Positions 34,714 to 42,178 of a stretch of DNA of 42,178 nt are shown here, piece by piece. The position numbers were made by a program, and so were the translations under genes. The notes beneath the pieces are model-generated. The model was not told where the DNA came from and made no database searches. It saw only the letters and a program-made list of their open reading frames with translations. Numbering within the stretch: position 1 is the stretch's first letter; every line of letters starts with the position of its first letter. Source of the stretch: Peribacillus acanthi (lineage in GTDB: Bacteria; Bacillota; Bacilli; Bacillales; DSM-1321); assembly GCF_003073175.1 (NCBI RefSeq), contig NZ_QBBX01000009.1, positions 67,846 to 110,023 on the forward strand. Reading direction: 5' to 3'.

Positions 34714-35628
34714 ATGGATTTACAACTGCTAGTAGAACAAGCAACCCAATTTGAAGAAAAAGTTGTCGCAGTAGCAGCAGCTGAAGATGAAGAAGTTATT
34801 GATGCTGTTGTTCAAGCAGTGAATCTCGGAATTGCAAGTTTTAAGCTTTTTGGAGACAAAGAAAAAATCTCTGCATTATTGGATGAAAAACAATCTGGTA
34901 TATCAAAACACGAAAAGATTCAGATTATACATGCTCATTCCGCGCCTTCCGCTGCAGAGCTTTCAGTTAAAGCTGTTCGATTAAATGAAGCAGATGTGTT
35001 GATGAAAGGAAATATTCCAACAGCACAAATTTTAAAAGCTGTACTTAATAAAGAATATGGTCTTCGAACAGGATCTGTACTTTCTCATGTAGCAGCATTT
35101 GAGGTAAATGGATACGATCGACTTCTTTTTGTAACCGATGCTGCCATGAATATAGCTCCAGACTTGACACAAAAAGCACAAATTATTCAAAATGCAGTAG
35201 ATGTAGCTAGATCATTGGGTGTGGAGACACCGAAAGTTGCCCCACTGGCAGCCGTTGAGGTGGTCAATCCTGCGATGCAGGCTACATTAGATGCTGCAAA
35301 CCTTACACAAATGTGTGCTAGGGGTCAAATCAAGAATTGTATTGTTGATGGCCCACTCGCTCTGGATAATGCAGTTTCTTTAGAGGCGGCCCATCACAAA
35401 GGGATTAAGAGTGATGTAGCTGGTGTTGCTGACATATTGGTTGTGCCAACGATTGAAGTAGGAAATGTACTATATAAATCATTAATGTACTTTGCTAATG
35501 CTAAAGTTGGTGCAGTAATCGCAGGTGCAAAAGCGCCGATTGTATTAACTTCGAGAGCTGATTCAGCAGAAAGTAAATTATACTCTCTTGCGTTGGCTGT
35601 ATGCTCCACTTCAAAAAAGCATAAATAG
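34714..35628 (+). CDS. ptb: Phosphate butyryltransferase
   Basis: 304 residues. It swaps CoA for phosphate on butyryl- and branched-chain acyl-CoA, giving acyl phosphates for Buk and so ATP. It belongs to the phosphate acetyl/butyryl transferase family: ADVLMKGNIPTAQILKAVL, GSVLSHVAAF, DAAMNIAPDL and IVDGPLALDNAVS blocks are typical. It is the first gene after the sigma-54 promoter. In-frame starts upstream of ATG 34714 are blocked by a stop at 34702; the ribosome site (AAAGGG) is rather far, at 13 nt. Confidence 0.95.
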   Translation: MDLQLLVEQATQFEEKVVAVAAAEDEEVIDAVVQAVNLGIASFKLFGDKEKISALLDEKQSGISKHEKIQIIHAHSAPSAAELSVKAVRLNEADVLMKGNIPTAQILKAVLNKEYGLRTGSVLSHVAAFEVNGYDRLLFVTDAAMNIAPDLTQKAQIIQNAVDVARSLGVETPKVAPLAAVEVVNPAMQATLDAANLTQMCARGQIKNCIVDGPLALDNAVSLEAAHHKGIKSDVAGVADILVVPTIEVGNVLYKSLMYFANAKVGAVIAGAKAPIVLTSRADSAESKLYSLALAVCSTSKKHK

Positions 35629-35712
35629 GGTTATACTTCTGGTTCGTTCGCCAAGCGTTCCGCCAGTCTAAATATAAATACATTAGTTGTCTATCTTAGG
35701 GAGGAATACAAT

Positions 35713-36807
35713 ATGGAAATCTTCAAGTACTTAGAAAAATATGATTACGAGCAAGTTGTATTTTGTCAGGATAAAACATCAGGTTTAAAGGCGATCATTG
35801 CCATTCATGATACTACTCTAGGACCAGCTCTTGGTGGAACTCGTATGTGGACATATGAATCGGAAGAAGCTGCAATTGAAGATGCTTTACGTCTTGCGAA
35901 AGGTATGACATATAAAAATGCAGCAGCTGGTCTTAACTTAGGCGGAGGGAAAACCGTTATTATCGGTGACCCTCGTAAAGATAAAAACGAAGAAATGTTC
36001 CGTGCATTCGGTAGATATATCCAAGGTTTAAATGGTCGCTACATCACTGCAGAAGATGTAGGTACAACTGTTGCTGACATGGACTTGATTCATGAAGAGA
36101 CAAACTATGTTACGGGTATTTCACCTGCATTCGGTTCTTCAGGAAATCCTTCACCTGTAACTGCTTATGGAGTTTACCGCGGTATGAAAGCAGCAGCTAA
36201 AGCAGCTTTCGGTACTGATTCTTTAGAAGGTAAAGTAATTGCTGTACAAGGTGTTGGTAACGTTGCATATAACCTATGCCGTCACTTACACGAAGAAGGA
36301 GCTCAGTTAATTGTTACAGATATTAACAAGGAGTCTGTACAACGTGCAGTTGATGAATTCGGAGCTAAAGCTGTTGAGCCTAATGAAATCTATAGTGTTG
36401 ATTGTGACATTTATGCACCATGTGCATTAGGTGCTACTATTAATGACCAAACAATTCCACAACTTAAAGCAAAAGTTATCGCTGGAGCTGCTAATAATCA
36501 GTTAAAAGATACTACTCACGGTGATCTAATTCATGAAATGGGAATTGTTTACGCTCCTGATTATGTAATTAACGCTGGTGGTGTTATTAACGTAGCTGAC
36601 GAGCTTTATGGCTATAACAAAGAGCGTGCTTTGAAAAAGGTAGAAGGAATTTACAATAACATCGAGAAAGTTATTGAAATTTCAAAACGTGATGGCATTC
36701 CTACTTATGTAGCTGCTGATCGTATGGCTGAGGAAAGAATCGAAAGAATGAGAAATTCTCGTAGCCAATTCTTACAAAACCCAAGACATATCTTAAACCA
36801 AAGATAA
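35713..36807 (+). CDS. bcd: Leucine (branched-chain amino acid) dehydrogenase
   Basis: 364 residues with GGGAGG ahead of the ATG. It oxidatively deaminates leucine, isoleucine and valine with NAD to 2-keto acids, the substrates of the Bkd complex. The glycine-rich GGTRMW segment, the catalytic-lysine region [21 protein letters not shown] and the NAD-binding GVGNVAYNL are clear. Codon use suggests high expression. The stop is followed by an unusual 212-bp structured gap before buk. Confidence 0.96.
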   Translation: MEIFKYLEKYDYEQVVFCQDKTSGLKAIIAIHDTTLGPALGGTRMWTYESEEAAIEDALRLAKGMTYKNAAAGLNLGGGKTVIIGDPRKDKNEEMFRAFGRYIQGLNGRYITAEDVGTTVADMDLIHEETNYVTGISPAFGSSGNPSPVTAYGVYRGMKAAAKAAFGTDSLEGKVIAVQGVGNVAYNLCRHLHEEGAQLIVTDINKESVQRAVDEFGAKAVEPNEIYSVDCDIYAPCALGATINDQTIPQLKAKVIAGAANNQLKDTTHGDLIHEMGIVYAPDYVINAGGVINVADELYGYNKERALKKVEGIYNNIEKVIEISKRDGIPTYVAADRMAEERIERMRNSRSQFLQNPRHILNQR

Positions 36808-36849
36808 ACTGTCTTTAAAAACATGAAGTAAAAAGAATAATAATCCAGG

Positions 36850-36964
36850 CTAAGTTCGAATGAACTTGGTTATGACAAGAGTGCCAGGATTCATTTGCCC
36901 AACTATATTGAAGAATCATCTTTTGAAAATTCAATATGGAGCATATAAGAAATCCTGGCTCTTG
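36850..36964 (+). repeat. Nested hairpins between bcd and buk
   Basis: The first hairpin is CTAAGTTC (36850-36857) with GAACTTGG (36862-36869). A long-range stem follows: CAAGAG (36876-36881) plus CCAGGATT (36884-36891) with AATCCTGG (36951-36958) plus CTCTTG (36959-36964), with a 2-nt bulge. Inside it, ATATTGAA (36905-36912) pairs with TTCAATAT (36930-36937). There is no T-run, so it is not a simple terminator. Confidence 0.65.
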
Positions 36965-37019
36965 GTCTTAAAAATGGTCTTTCAGAAGAAATTGGTAGTA
37001 AATATTGGAGGTTTAGAAG

Positions 37020-38129
37020 TTGCAAGATACAAAACATCGCATCCTTGTCATTAATCCCGGATCAACATCTACGAAAATCGGTGTATTTGATAACGAAATG
37101 TCCGTTATGGAAAAAACGCTTAGACATGATGCAGAAACAATCGGTTCTTTCGATAACATCATTGATCAATATGAATTTAGAAAGAACACCATCTTAGAGG
37201 CACTGCATGAGGAAGGTATCAATATCTCCAAATTAAGCGCTGTTTGTGGCAGAGGCGGATTATTACGTCCAATTGAAGGCGGTACATATTCCGTTAATGA
37301 TCAAATGCTTCATGATTTAAGAATTGGCTATAATGGACAGCATGCTTCTAACCTTGGTGGAATATTGGCATTTGAAATTGCTCAAGGCCTAAATATTCCT
37401 TCATTTATCGTTGACCCAGTAGTCGTAGATGAAATGGACGATATTGCGAGAATTTCTGGTTTTTCAAAAATCGAACGGAAAAGTATTTTTCATGCATTGA
37501 ATCAAAAAGCGGTTGCTAGAAGAGTTGCAAAGGAACTAAACAAAAAATATAGAGACTTAAATTTGATTGTTGTTCATATGGGTGGCGGGATTACAGTTGG
37601 TGCCCATAAGAACGGCAGGGTTATTGATGTAAACAATGGTTTAAATGGTGACGGTCCTTTCAGCCCTGAAAGAGCTGGAACAGTACCTGCTGGTGATTTA
37701 GTCAAATTATGTTTTTCTGGTGATTATTTCCGTGAAGAAGTAATGAAGATGTTAGTTGGTCAAGGTGGACTTGTAGGCTACCTTGGAACAAACGATGCAG
37801 TTCAAGTTGAAAAGATGATTGCAAATGGAAATGAAGAAGCTAAAAAAATCTATTCCGCTATGGCTTACCAGGTAGCTAAGGAAGTCGGAGCAGCTAGTGC
37901 AGTCCTTGCAGGGAAAGTTGATGCAATTATTCTTACAGGCGGCTTAGCTTACGGAAAGGATTTTGTAGCCGAAATTTCATCAAGAATTAATTGGATAGCA
38001 GATGTTATCGTCCAACCTGGAGAAGATGAATTGCAAGCCTTAACAGAAGGTGCTTTACGAGTTCTACGTGGTGAAGAAGAAGCAAAGGTATATCCAAATG
38101 CTATATCTAAAGTGATAGAAACGAAATAA
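37020..38129 (+). CDS. buk: Butyrate kinase
   Basis: 369 residues from TTG 37020 behind GGAGG. It converts acyl phosphate and ADP to the free acid and ATP and acts after Ptb. Family motifs are the N-terminal [65 protein letters not shown] and the C-terminal [12 protein letters not shown]. It is separated from lpdV by 12 bp. Confidence 0.95.
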   Translation: MQDTKHRILVINPGSTSTKIGVFDNEMSVMEKTLRHDAETIGSFDNIIDQYEFRKNTILEALHEEGINISKLSAVCGRGGLLRPIEGGTYSVNDQMLHDLRIGYNGQHASNLGGILAFEIAQGLNIPSFIVDPVVVDEMDDIARISGFSKIERKSIFHALNQKAVARRVAKELNKKYRDLNLIVVHMGGGITVGAHKNGRVIDVNNGLNGDGPFSPERAGTVPAGDLVKLCFSGDYFREEVMKMLVGQGGLVGYLGTNDAVQVEKMIANGNEEAKKIYSAMAYQVAKEVGAASAVLAGKVDAIILTGGLAYGKDFVAEISSRINWIADVIVQPGEDELQALTEGALRVLRGEEEAKVYPNAISKVIETK

Positions 38130-38141
38130 GGAGGGGACAAA

Positions 38142-39572
38142 ATGGCTCAAGAATATGATTTGGTCATATTAGGTGGAGGTACTGGGGGGTACGTAGCTGC
38201 AATTCGTGCCTCACAACTTGGTTTAAAAACAGCAATTGTAGAAAAAGGGAAATTGGGTGGAACATGTCTTCACAAAGGCTGTATCCCTTCAAAGGCACTT
38301 TTAAGAAGTGCTGAAGTTTACCATCAAACGAAAAATAGTGAAGCATTTGGTGTAATCGCTGGTGAAGTATCCCTTGATTTTACAAAGGTTCAAGAGCGTA
38401 AAGAAACTATCGTAAGCCAATTGCATCGCGGTGTGCAGCATCTAATGAAGCAAGGTAAAATCGATGTGTATGAAGGAATTGGTCGTATCTTAGGTCCGTC
38501 TATTTTTTCTCCTATGCCAGGAACTGTTTCAGTTGAAATGAATGATGGTACGGATAATGAAATGTTGATTCCTAAAAACGTCATTATTGCTACTGGATCT
38601 CGTCCACGCACATTGCCAGGATTAGAAATCGACGGACAATACGTTATGACTTCTGATGAAGCTTTGGCGATGGAAAATTTACCGAAATCAATTATTATTG
38701 TTGGTGGAGGGGTTATCGGTATTGAATGGGCATCTATGCTAAATGACTTCGGTGTTGAAGTAACTGTCATTGAATACTCAGACCGTATCATTCCTACTGA
38801 AGATAAAGAGATTTCAAAAGAAATGCAGAGAGTATTAAAGAAAAAAGGAATCACTTTTGTTACAAGTGCAAAAGTTATGCCGGAAACTTTACAAAAAGGT
38901 GAAGGAGAAGGTGTGGTAATCCAAGCTGAAGTAAAGAATGATATTAAATCATTTACAGCTGAAAAAATGCTTGTTTCTGTTGGTAGACAAGCGAATGTTG
39001 AAGGAATTGGGATCGAACAAAACACAACCATTGAAATTGATAAAGGCTTTATTCTAACAAATGAGTTTTATCAAACGAAAGAATCCCACATTTATGCAAT
39101 TGGTGATGTAATTGGTGGTTTACAGCTAGCACATGTTGCTTCTCATGAAGGTATTACTGCTGTGGAGCATATTGCTAACTTAAAGCCTCACAAATTAGAT
39201 TACACATTGATTTCGAAATGTATTTACTCATCTCCAGAAGCCGCAAGTGTTGGATTAACTGAAGATGAAGCAAAAGAAAAAGGACATAATGTCAAAGTTG
39301 GTAAATTCTCGTTCAAAGCCATCGGTAAAGCATTAGTATATGGTGAATCAGATGGATTTGTAAAAATTGTAGCTGATAAAGATACTGATGACATCCTTGG
39401 AGTTCATATGATCGGTCCACACGTTACGGATATGATTTCAGAAGCAGGGCTGGCAAAAGTATTGGATGCGACTCCATGGGAAGTTGCTCACACGATCCAT
39501 CCACATCCTACTTTATCTGAAGCAATCGGGGAAGCTGCTTTAGCAGTAGATGGACTGGCAATTCATTCTTAA
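38142..39572 (+). CDS. lpdV: Dihydrolipoyl dehydrogenase, branched-chain complex E3
   Basis: 476 residues with AAGGAGGGG ahead of the ATG. It reoxidises the lipoyl groups of the Bkd complex with NAD. The FAD site VILGGGTGGYVAAIRA, the redox disulphide in GGTCLHKGCIPSKALL, the NAD site IIVGGGVIGIEWA and the C-terminal His-Glu pair (HTIHPHPTLSEAIGEA) are intact. Within the operon it lies ahead of the E1 genes, but a GC-rich repeat separates it from bkdAA. Confidence 0.96.
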   Translation: MAQEYDLVILGGGTGGYVAAIRASQLGLKTAIVEKGKLGGTCLHKGCIPSKALLRSAEVYHQTKNSEAFGVIAGEVSLDFTKVQERKETIVSQLHRGVQHLMKQGKIDVYEGIGRILGPSIFSPMPGTVSVEMNDGTDNEMLIPKNVIIATGSRPRTLPGLEIDGQYVMTSDEALAMENLPKSIIIVGGGVIGIEWASMLNDFGVEVTVIEYSDRIIPTEDKEISKEMQRVLKKKGITFVTSAKVMPETLQKGEGEGVVIQAEVKNDIKSFTAEKMLVSVGRQANVEGIGIEQNTTIEIDKGFILTNEFYQTKESHIYAIGDVIGGLQLAHVASHEGITAVEHIANLKPHKLDYTLISKCIYSSPEAASVGLTEDEAKEKGHNVKVGKFSFKAIGKALVYGESDGFVKIVADKDTDDILGVHMIGPHVTDMISEAGLAKVLDATPWEVAHTIHPHPTLSEAIGEAALAVDGLAIHS

Positions 39573-39651
39573 TAAAAAATTAATTTAAATAGGCTCGTTT
39601 CTTTTAGAGTGTTATTTTTAGAGTAGGTTTTTAAAAGCAAAACTTTGTAGA

Positions 39652-39760
39652 GAGGGTGGTTGGAGCGGAAGGTGCGAGCCTCCACAGGCGCAGTGCGCGC
39701 CGAAGAGCTCACCCCCCGCCCCGCGGAAAGCGAGCAGCCTGAAGCGGAAATCAACCACTC
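39652..39760. repeat. GC-rich interspersed intergenic repeat with terminal inverted repeats
   Basis: About 105 bp, roughly two-thirds GC in an AT-rich context. It is bounded by GTGGTTG (39656-39662) and CAACCAC (39752-39758). Inside, GCGGAA recurs three times (39665, 39723 and 39744) and GGCGC/GCGCC can form a hairpin near 39688-39702. It resembles non-coding elements scattered in many Bacillaceae genomes and holds no reading frame. The whole gap 39573-39839 has no gene. Confidence 0.8.
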
Positions 39761-39839
39761 ATCTATACTCAATAGTAACTGTATTAACGAAAACGGCCTT
39801 TAAATAAAATTAGATAATCCTTTAGTTGGAGGGAAATTC

Positions 39840-40835
39840 ATGGTACAAAACCGTCATGAAGAATTAGGTCTTAGCAATGAGACACTATTAGAAATGTATG
39901 AAACCATGCTACTATCCCGTCGTATCGACGAGCGTATGTGGCTATTAAACCGTTCTGGTAAAATTCCTTTCGTTATTTCTTGTCAAGGACAAGAAGCTGC
40001 CCAAGTAGGTGCAGCATTTGCATTGGACAGAGAAAAAGATTATGTGTTGCCATATTACCGTGACGTAGGTGTTGTATTACGATTTGGAATGACAGCAAAG
40101 GAACTAATGCTTTCGGGATTTGCAAAAGCTGAAGATCCAAACTCTGGTGGTCGCCAAATGCCTGGTCATTTTGGTCAAAAGAAAAACCGTATCGTAACAG
40201 GTTCTTCACCAGTAACAACACAAGTTCCACATGCAGTTGGGATTGCACTTGCTGGGAAGATGGAAGGTAAAGACCTTGTAACATTCACTACTTTCGGTGA
40301 AGGTTCAAGTAACCAAGGTGACTTCCATGAGGGTGCAAACTTTGCTGGGGTTCATAAATTACCTGTAATTTTTATGTGTGAAAATAATAAATATGCAATT
40401 TCAGTTCCAATCGAAAAGCAACTTGCTTGTGAAAATGTGTCTGACAGAGCAGCTGGATATGGAATGCCTGGTGTAACAGTAGATGGTAACGATCCACTAG
40501 CAGTATATAAAGCTGTTAAAGAAGCTGCTGACCGTGGTAGAAGAGGAGAAGGTCCAACTTTAGTTGAAACAATCTCATACCGTTTAACTCCACACTCCAG
40601 TGATGATGATGACAGAGCATATAGATCTCCGAATGAAGTAGCAGAGGCTAAATCAAAAGATCCAATCATTACATTTGGTGCATACTTAAAAGAATTTGGC
40701 ATAATGAATGATGAAATCGAGAAGAGCATTAACGATGGAGTAATGCAAATCGTTAACGAAGCAACGGATTATGCAGAAAATGCACCGTACGCAGAACCAG
40801 AACATGCATTGAAATACGTATACGGTGATAAGTAA
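39840..40835 (+). CDS. bkdAA: Branched-chain 2-oxoacid dehydrogenase E1 alpha
   Basis: 331 residues with TTGGAGGG ahead of the ATG. With BkdAB it decarboxylates branched 2-keto acids using thiamine diphosphate and acylates the lipoyl group of E2. The ThDP motif GEGSSNQGDFHEGANFAGVHKLPVIFMCENN and the phosphorylation-loop-like region YRLTPHSSDDDDRAYRS are typical. The products are branched acyl-CoA primers for fatty acids. It is separated from bkdAB by 12 bp. Confidence 0.96.
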   Translation: MVQNRHEELGLSNETLLEMYETMLLSRRIDERMWLLNRSGKIPFVISCQGQEAAQVGAAFALDREKDYVLPYYRDVGVVLRFGMTAKELMLSGFAKAEDPNSGGRQMPGHFGQKKNRIVTGSSPVTTQVPHAVGIALAGKMEGKDLVTFTTFGEGSSNQGDFHEGANFAGVHKLPVIFMCENNKYAISVPIEKQLACENVSDRAAGYGMPGVTVDGNDPLAVYKAVKEAADRGRRGEGPTLVETISYRLTPHSSDDDDRAYRSPNEVAEAKSKDPIITFGAYLKEFGIMNDEIEKSINDGVMQIVNEATDYAENAPYAEPEHALKYVYGDK

Positions 40836-40847
40836 GGGGGAAGAAGA

Positions 40848-41831
40848 ATGCCAGTAATTTCTTATATTGATGCAGTAACGATGGCCATTCGTGAAGAAAT
40901 GGAAAGAGACTCCCGTGTGTTTGTTTTAGGGGAGGACGTTGGAAAAAAAGGTGGCGTGTTCAAAGCGACTAACGGTCTATATGATCAATTTGGTGAAGAT
41001 CGAGTAATTGATGCACCGCTTGCTGAATCTGCTATCGCGGGTGTAGGTATCGGGGCTGCAATGTATGGAATGAGACCGATTGCGGAAATGCAATTCGCTG
41101 ATTTCATTATGCCAGCTGTTAACCAAATTATTTCTGAGGCTGCAAGAATCCGCTATCGTTCAAATAACGATTGGAGTTGCCCAATGGTAATTCGTGCTCC
41201 TTACGGCGGTGGAGTACATGGAGCTTTATATCACTCTCAATCCGTTGAGAAGGTTTTTGCTGGTCAACCAGGTTTGAAAATTGTTATGCCTTCTACTCCG
41301 TATGATGTAAAAGGATTATTAAAAGCTGCAATCCGTGATGAAGACCCAGTCATTTTCTTTGAACATAAACGTGCTTATCGTTTAATCAAAGGAGAAGTTC
41401 CAACTGATGATTATGTACTTCCAATCGGCAAGGCGGATGTAAAACGTGAAGGTGAAGACATTACTGTTATTACATACGGTCTGTGTGTACACTTTGCACT
41501 ACAAGCAGCTGAAAAATTAGCAAGCGATGGTATTTCTGCTCATGTTCTTGATTTAAGAACGGTATATCCACTTGATAAAGAAGCAATTATTGAAGCAGCT
41601 TCTAAAACTGGTAAAGTATTGCTTGTTACAGAGGACAATAAAGAAGGAAGCATCATGAGTGAAGTAGCTGCAATCATTGCTGAAAACTGCTTGTTTGAAT
41701 TGGATGCTCCGATTATGCGTCTTGCTGGTCCAGACGTTCCAGCTATGCCTTATGCGCCTACTATGGAGAAATTCTTCATGGTGAATCCGGATAAAGTAGA
41801 AAAAGCTATGAGAGAACTAGCGGAATATTAA
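40848..41831 (+). CDS. bkdAB: Branched-chain 2-oxoacid dehydrogenase E1 beta
   Basis: 327 residues with GGGGGAAG ahead of the ATG. It forms the alpha2-beta2 E1 heterotetramer with BkdAA. Conserved blocks include VFVLGEDVGKKGGVFKAT, IDAPLAESAIAGVGIGAAM, RAPYGGGVHGALYHSQSVEK and the C-terminal LLVTEDNKEGSIMSEVAA. The length is normal. The stop is 18 bp before bkdB. Confidence 0.96.
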   Translation: MPVISYIDAVTMAIREEMERDSRVFVLGEDVGKKGGVFKATNGLYDQFGEDRVIDAPLAESAIAGVGIGAAMYGMRPIAEMQFADFIMPAVNQIISEAARIRYRSNNDWSCPMVIRAPYGGGVHGALYHSQSVEKVFAGQPGLKIVMPSTPYDVKGLLKAAIRDEDPVIFFEHKRAYRLIKGEVPTDDYVLPIGKADVKREGEDITVITYGLCVHFALQAAEKLASDGISAHVLDLRTVYPLDKEAIIEAASKTGKVLLVTEDNKEGSIMSEVAAIIAENCLFELDAPIMRLAGPDVPAMPYAPTMEKFFMVNPDKVEKAMRELAEY

Positions 41832-41849
41832 TTCAGGGAGGTTACAGCA

Positions 41850-42178
41850 TTGGCTATTGAACAAATGACAATGCCACAGCTTGGTGAAAGTGTTACAGAA
41901 GGCACAATCAGCAAATGGCTAGTGGCTCCAGGAGATCACGTAAACAAATATGACCCTATCGCAGAGGTTATGACTGATAAAGTAAATGCGGAAATCCCAT
42001 CTTCATTTACAGGTGTAATTAAAGAATTACTTGCTGAAGATGATCAAACTTTAGCAGTAGGTGAAATTATCTGTACGATTGAGGTTGCAGGTGGAGAAGC
42101 AGCTCCAGCTACAACTCCTACAGCGGCACCAGAAGCATCAAAAACAGAAGCTCCAGCAGCTACTAATGCACCAGCTAC
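41850..42178 (+). CDS. bkdB: Branched-chain 2-oxoacid dehydrogenase E2, 3' end cut off
   Basis: The frame opens at TTG 41850, about 9 nt after GGGAGG, and runs off the window after about 109 codons. The N-terminal MAIEQMTMPQLGESVTEGTI and the lipoyl motif EVMTDKVNAEIPSS, with the lipoylated lysine at residue 44, identify the E2 lipoyl domain. An Ala/Pro/Thr-rich linker begins near residue 85. E2 transfers the acyl group to CoA and forms the core of the complex. The E1-binding and catalytic domains lie beyond the window. Confidence 0.95.
   Translation, partial: MAIEQMTMPQLGESVTEGTISKWLVAPGDHVNKYDPIAEVMTDKVNAEIPSSFTGVIKELLAEDDQTLAVGEIICTIEVAGGEAAPATTPTAAPEASKTEAPAATNAPA

Noticed and set aside
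36860-37054. 64-codon frame in the bcd-buk gap
   Set aside because: It overlaps the hairpins and the buk start and has no ribosome site or recognisable product.
38390-39031. 203-codon frame on the minus strand opposite lpdV
   Set aside because: Fully inside a highly conserved enzyme gene, with a low-complexity Ser/Ile/Pro-rich product and no ribosome site; a codon-bias shadow.
1-42178. CRISPR array, prophage, transposase, toxin-antitoxin or other defence system
   Set aside because: No regularly spaced repeats and no such genes were seen; the window is largely conserved core chromosome.

Overview
The window is a stretch of core chromosome from a low-GC, endospore-forming member of the Bacillaceae (Bacillus in the broad sense, not B. 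subtilis itself). The evidence is the complete spoIIIA operon, spoIVB and spo0A, strong purine-rich Shine-Dalgarno sites, frequent TTG/GTG starts, and a gene order that closely follows the B. subtilis yqhO-to-bkdB region. No tRNA, rRNA, CRISPR, phage or transposase gene is visible.

Left part (1-10.7 kb): the 3' end of a patatin-like phospholipase gene, then yqhP and yqhQ on the minus strand, then yqhR, aroQ, a Xaa-Pro peptidase gene and efp. After the efp terminator, a sigma-E-type promoter leads into spoIIIAA-AB-AC-AD-AE-AF-AG-AH. These genes encode the mother-cell half of the channel linking mother cell and forespore. The yqhV gene that sits before spoIIIAA in B. subtilis is missing.

Middle (10.7-27.5 kb): a minus-strand chemoreceptor gene that B. 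subtilis lacks at this place separates spoIIIAH from accB-accC-yqhY. A near-perfect FapR-type operator lies on the accB promoter. A 540-bp non-coding gap follows, then nusB, folD, xseA, xseB, ispA, dxs and tlyA. Then come argR, recN, spoIVB and spo0A, with 0A boxes and sigma-H-like elements ahead of spo0A. Most transcription units end in clear intrinsic terminators.

Right part (27.5-42.2 kb): between spo0A and yqiK lies a two-gene accessory unit, a FapA/DUF342 beta-helix protein and a protein with several GAF-like regions but no output domain. It replaces the yqiG-yqiH-yqiI genes of B. subtilis. After yqiK and yqzF comes bkdR, a sigma-54 activator. A consensus -24/-12 promoter and palindromic candidate activator sites precede the branched-chain keto acid operon ptb-bcd-buk-lpdV-bkdAA-bkdAB-bkdB (last gene cut by the window). 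This operon turns branched-chain amino acids into acyl-CoA primers and ATP. It carries two unusual internal non-coding segments: a nested hairpin between bcd and buk, and a GC-rich interspersed repeat between lpdV and bkdAA.

The most notable items are the FapR-type box at accBC, the apparent non-AUG start of spoIIIAD, the FapA/GAF pair, and the GC-rich repeat with a diverged half-copy upstream of the FapA gene. I see no convincing wholly new defence or mobile system.
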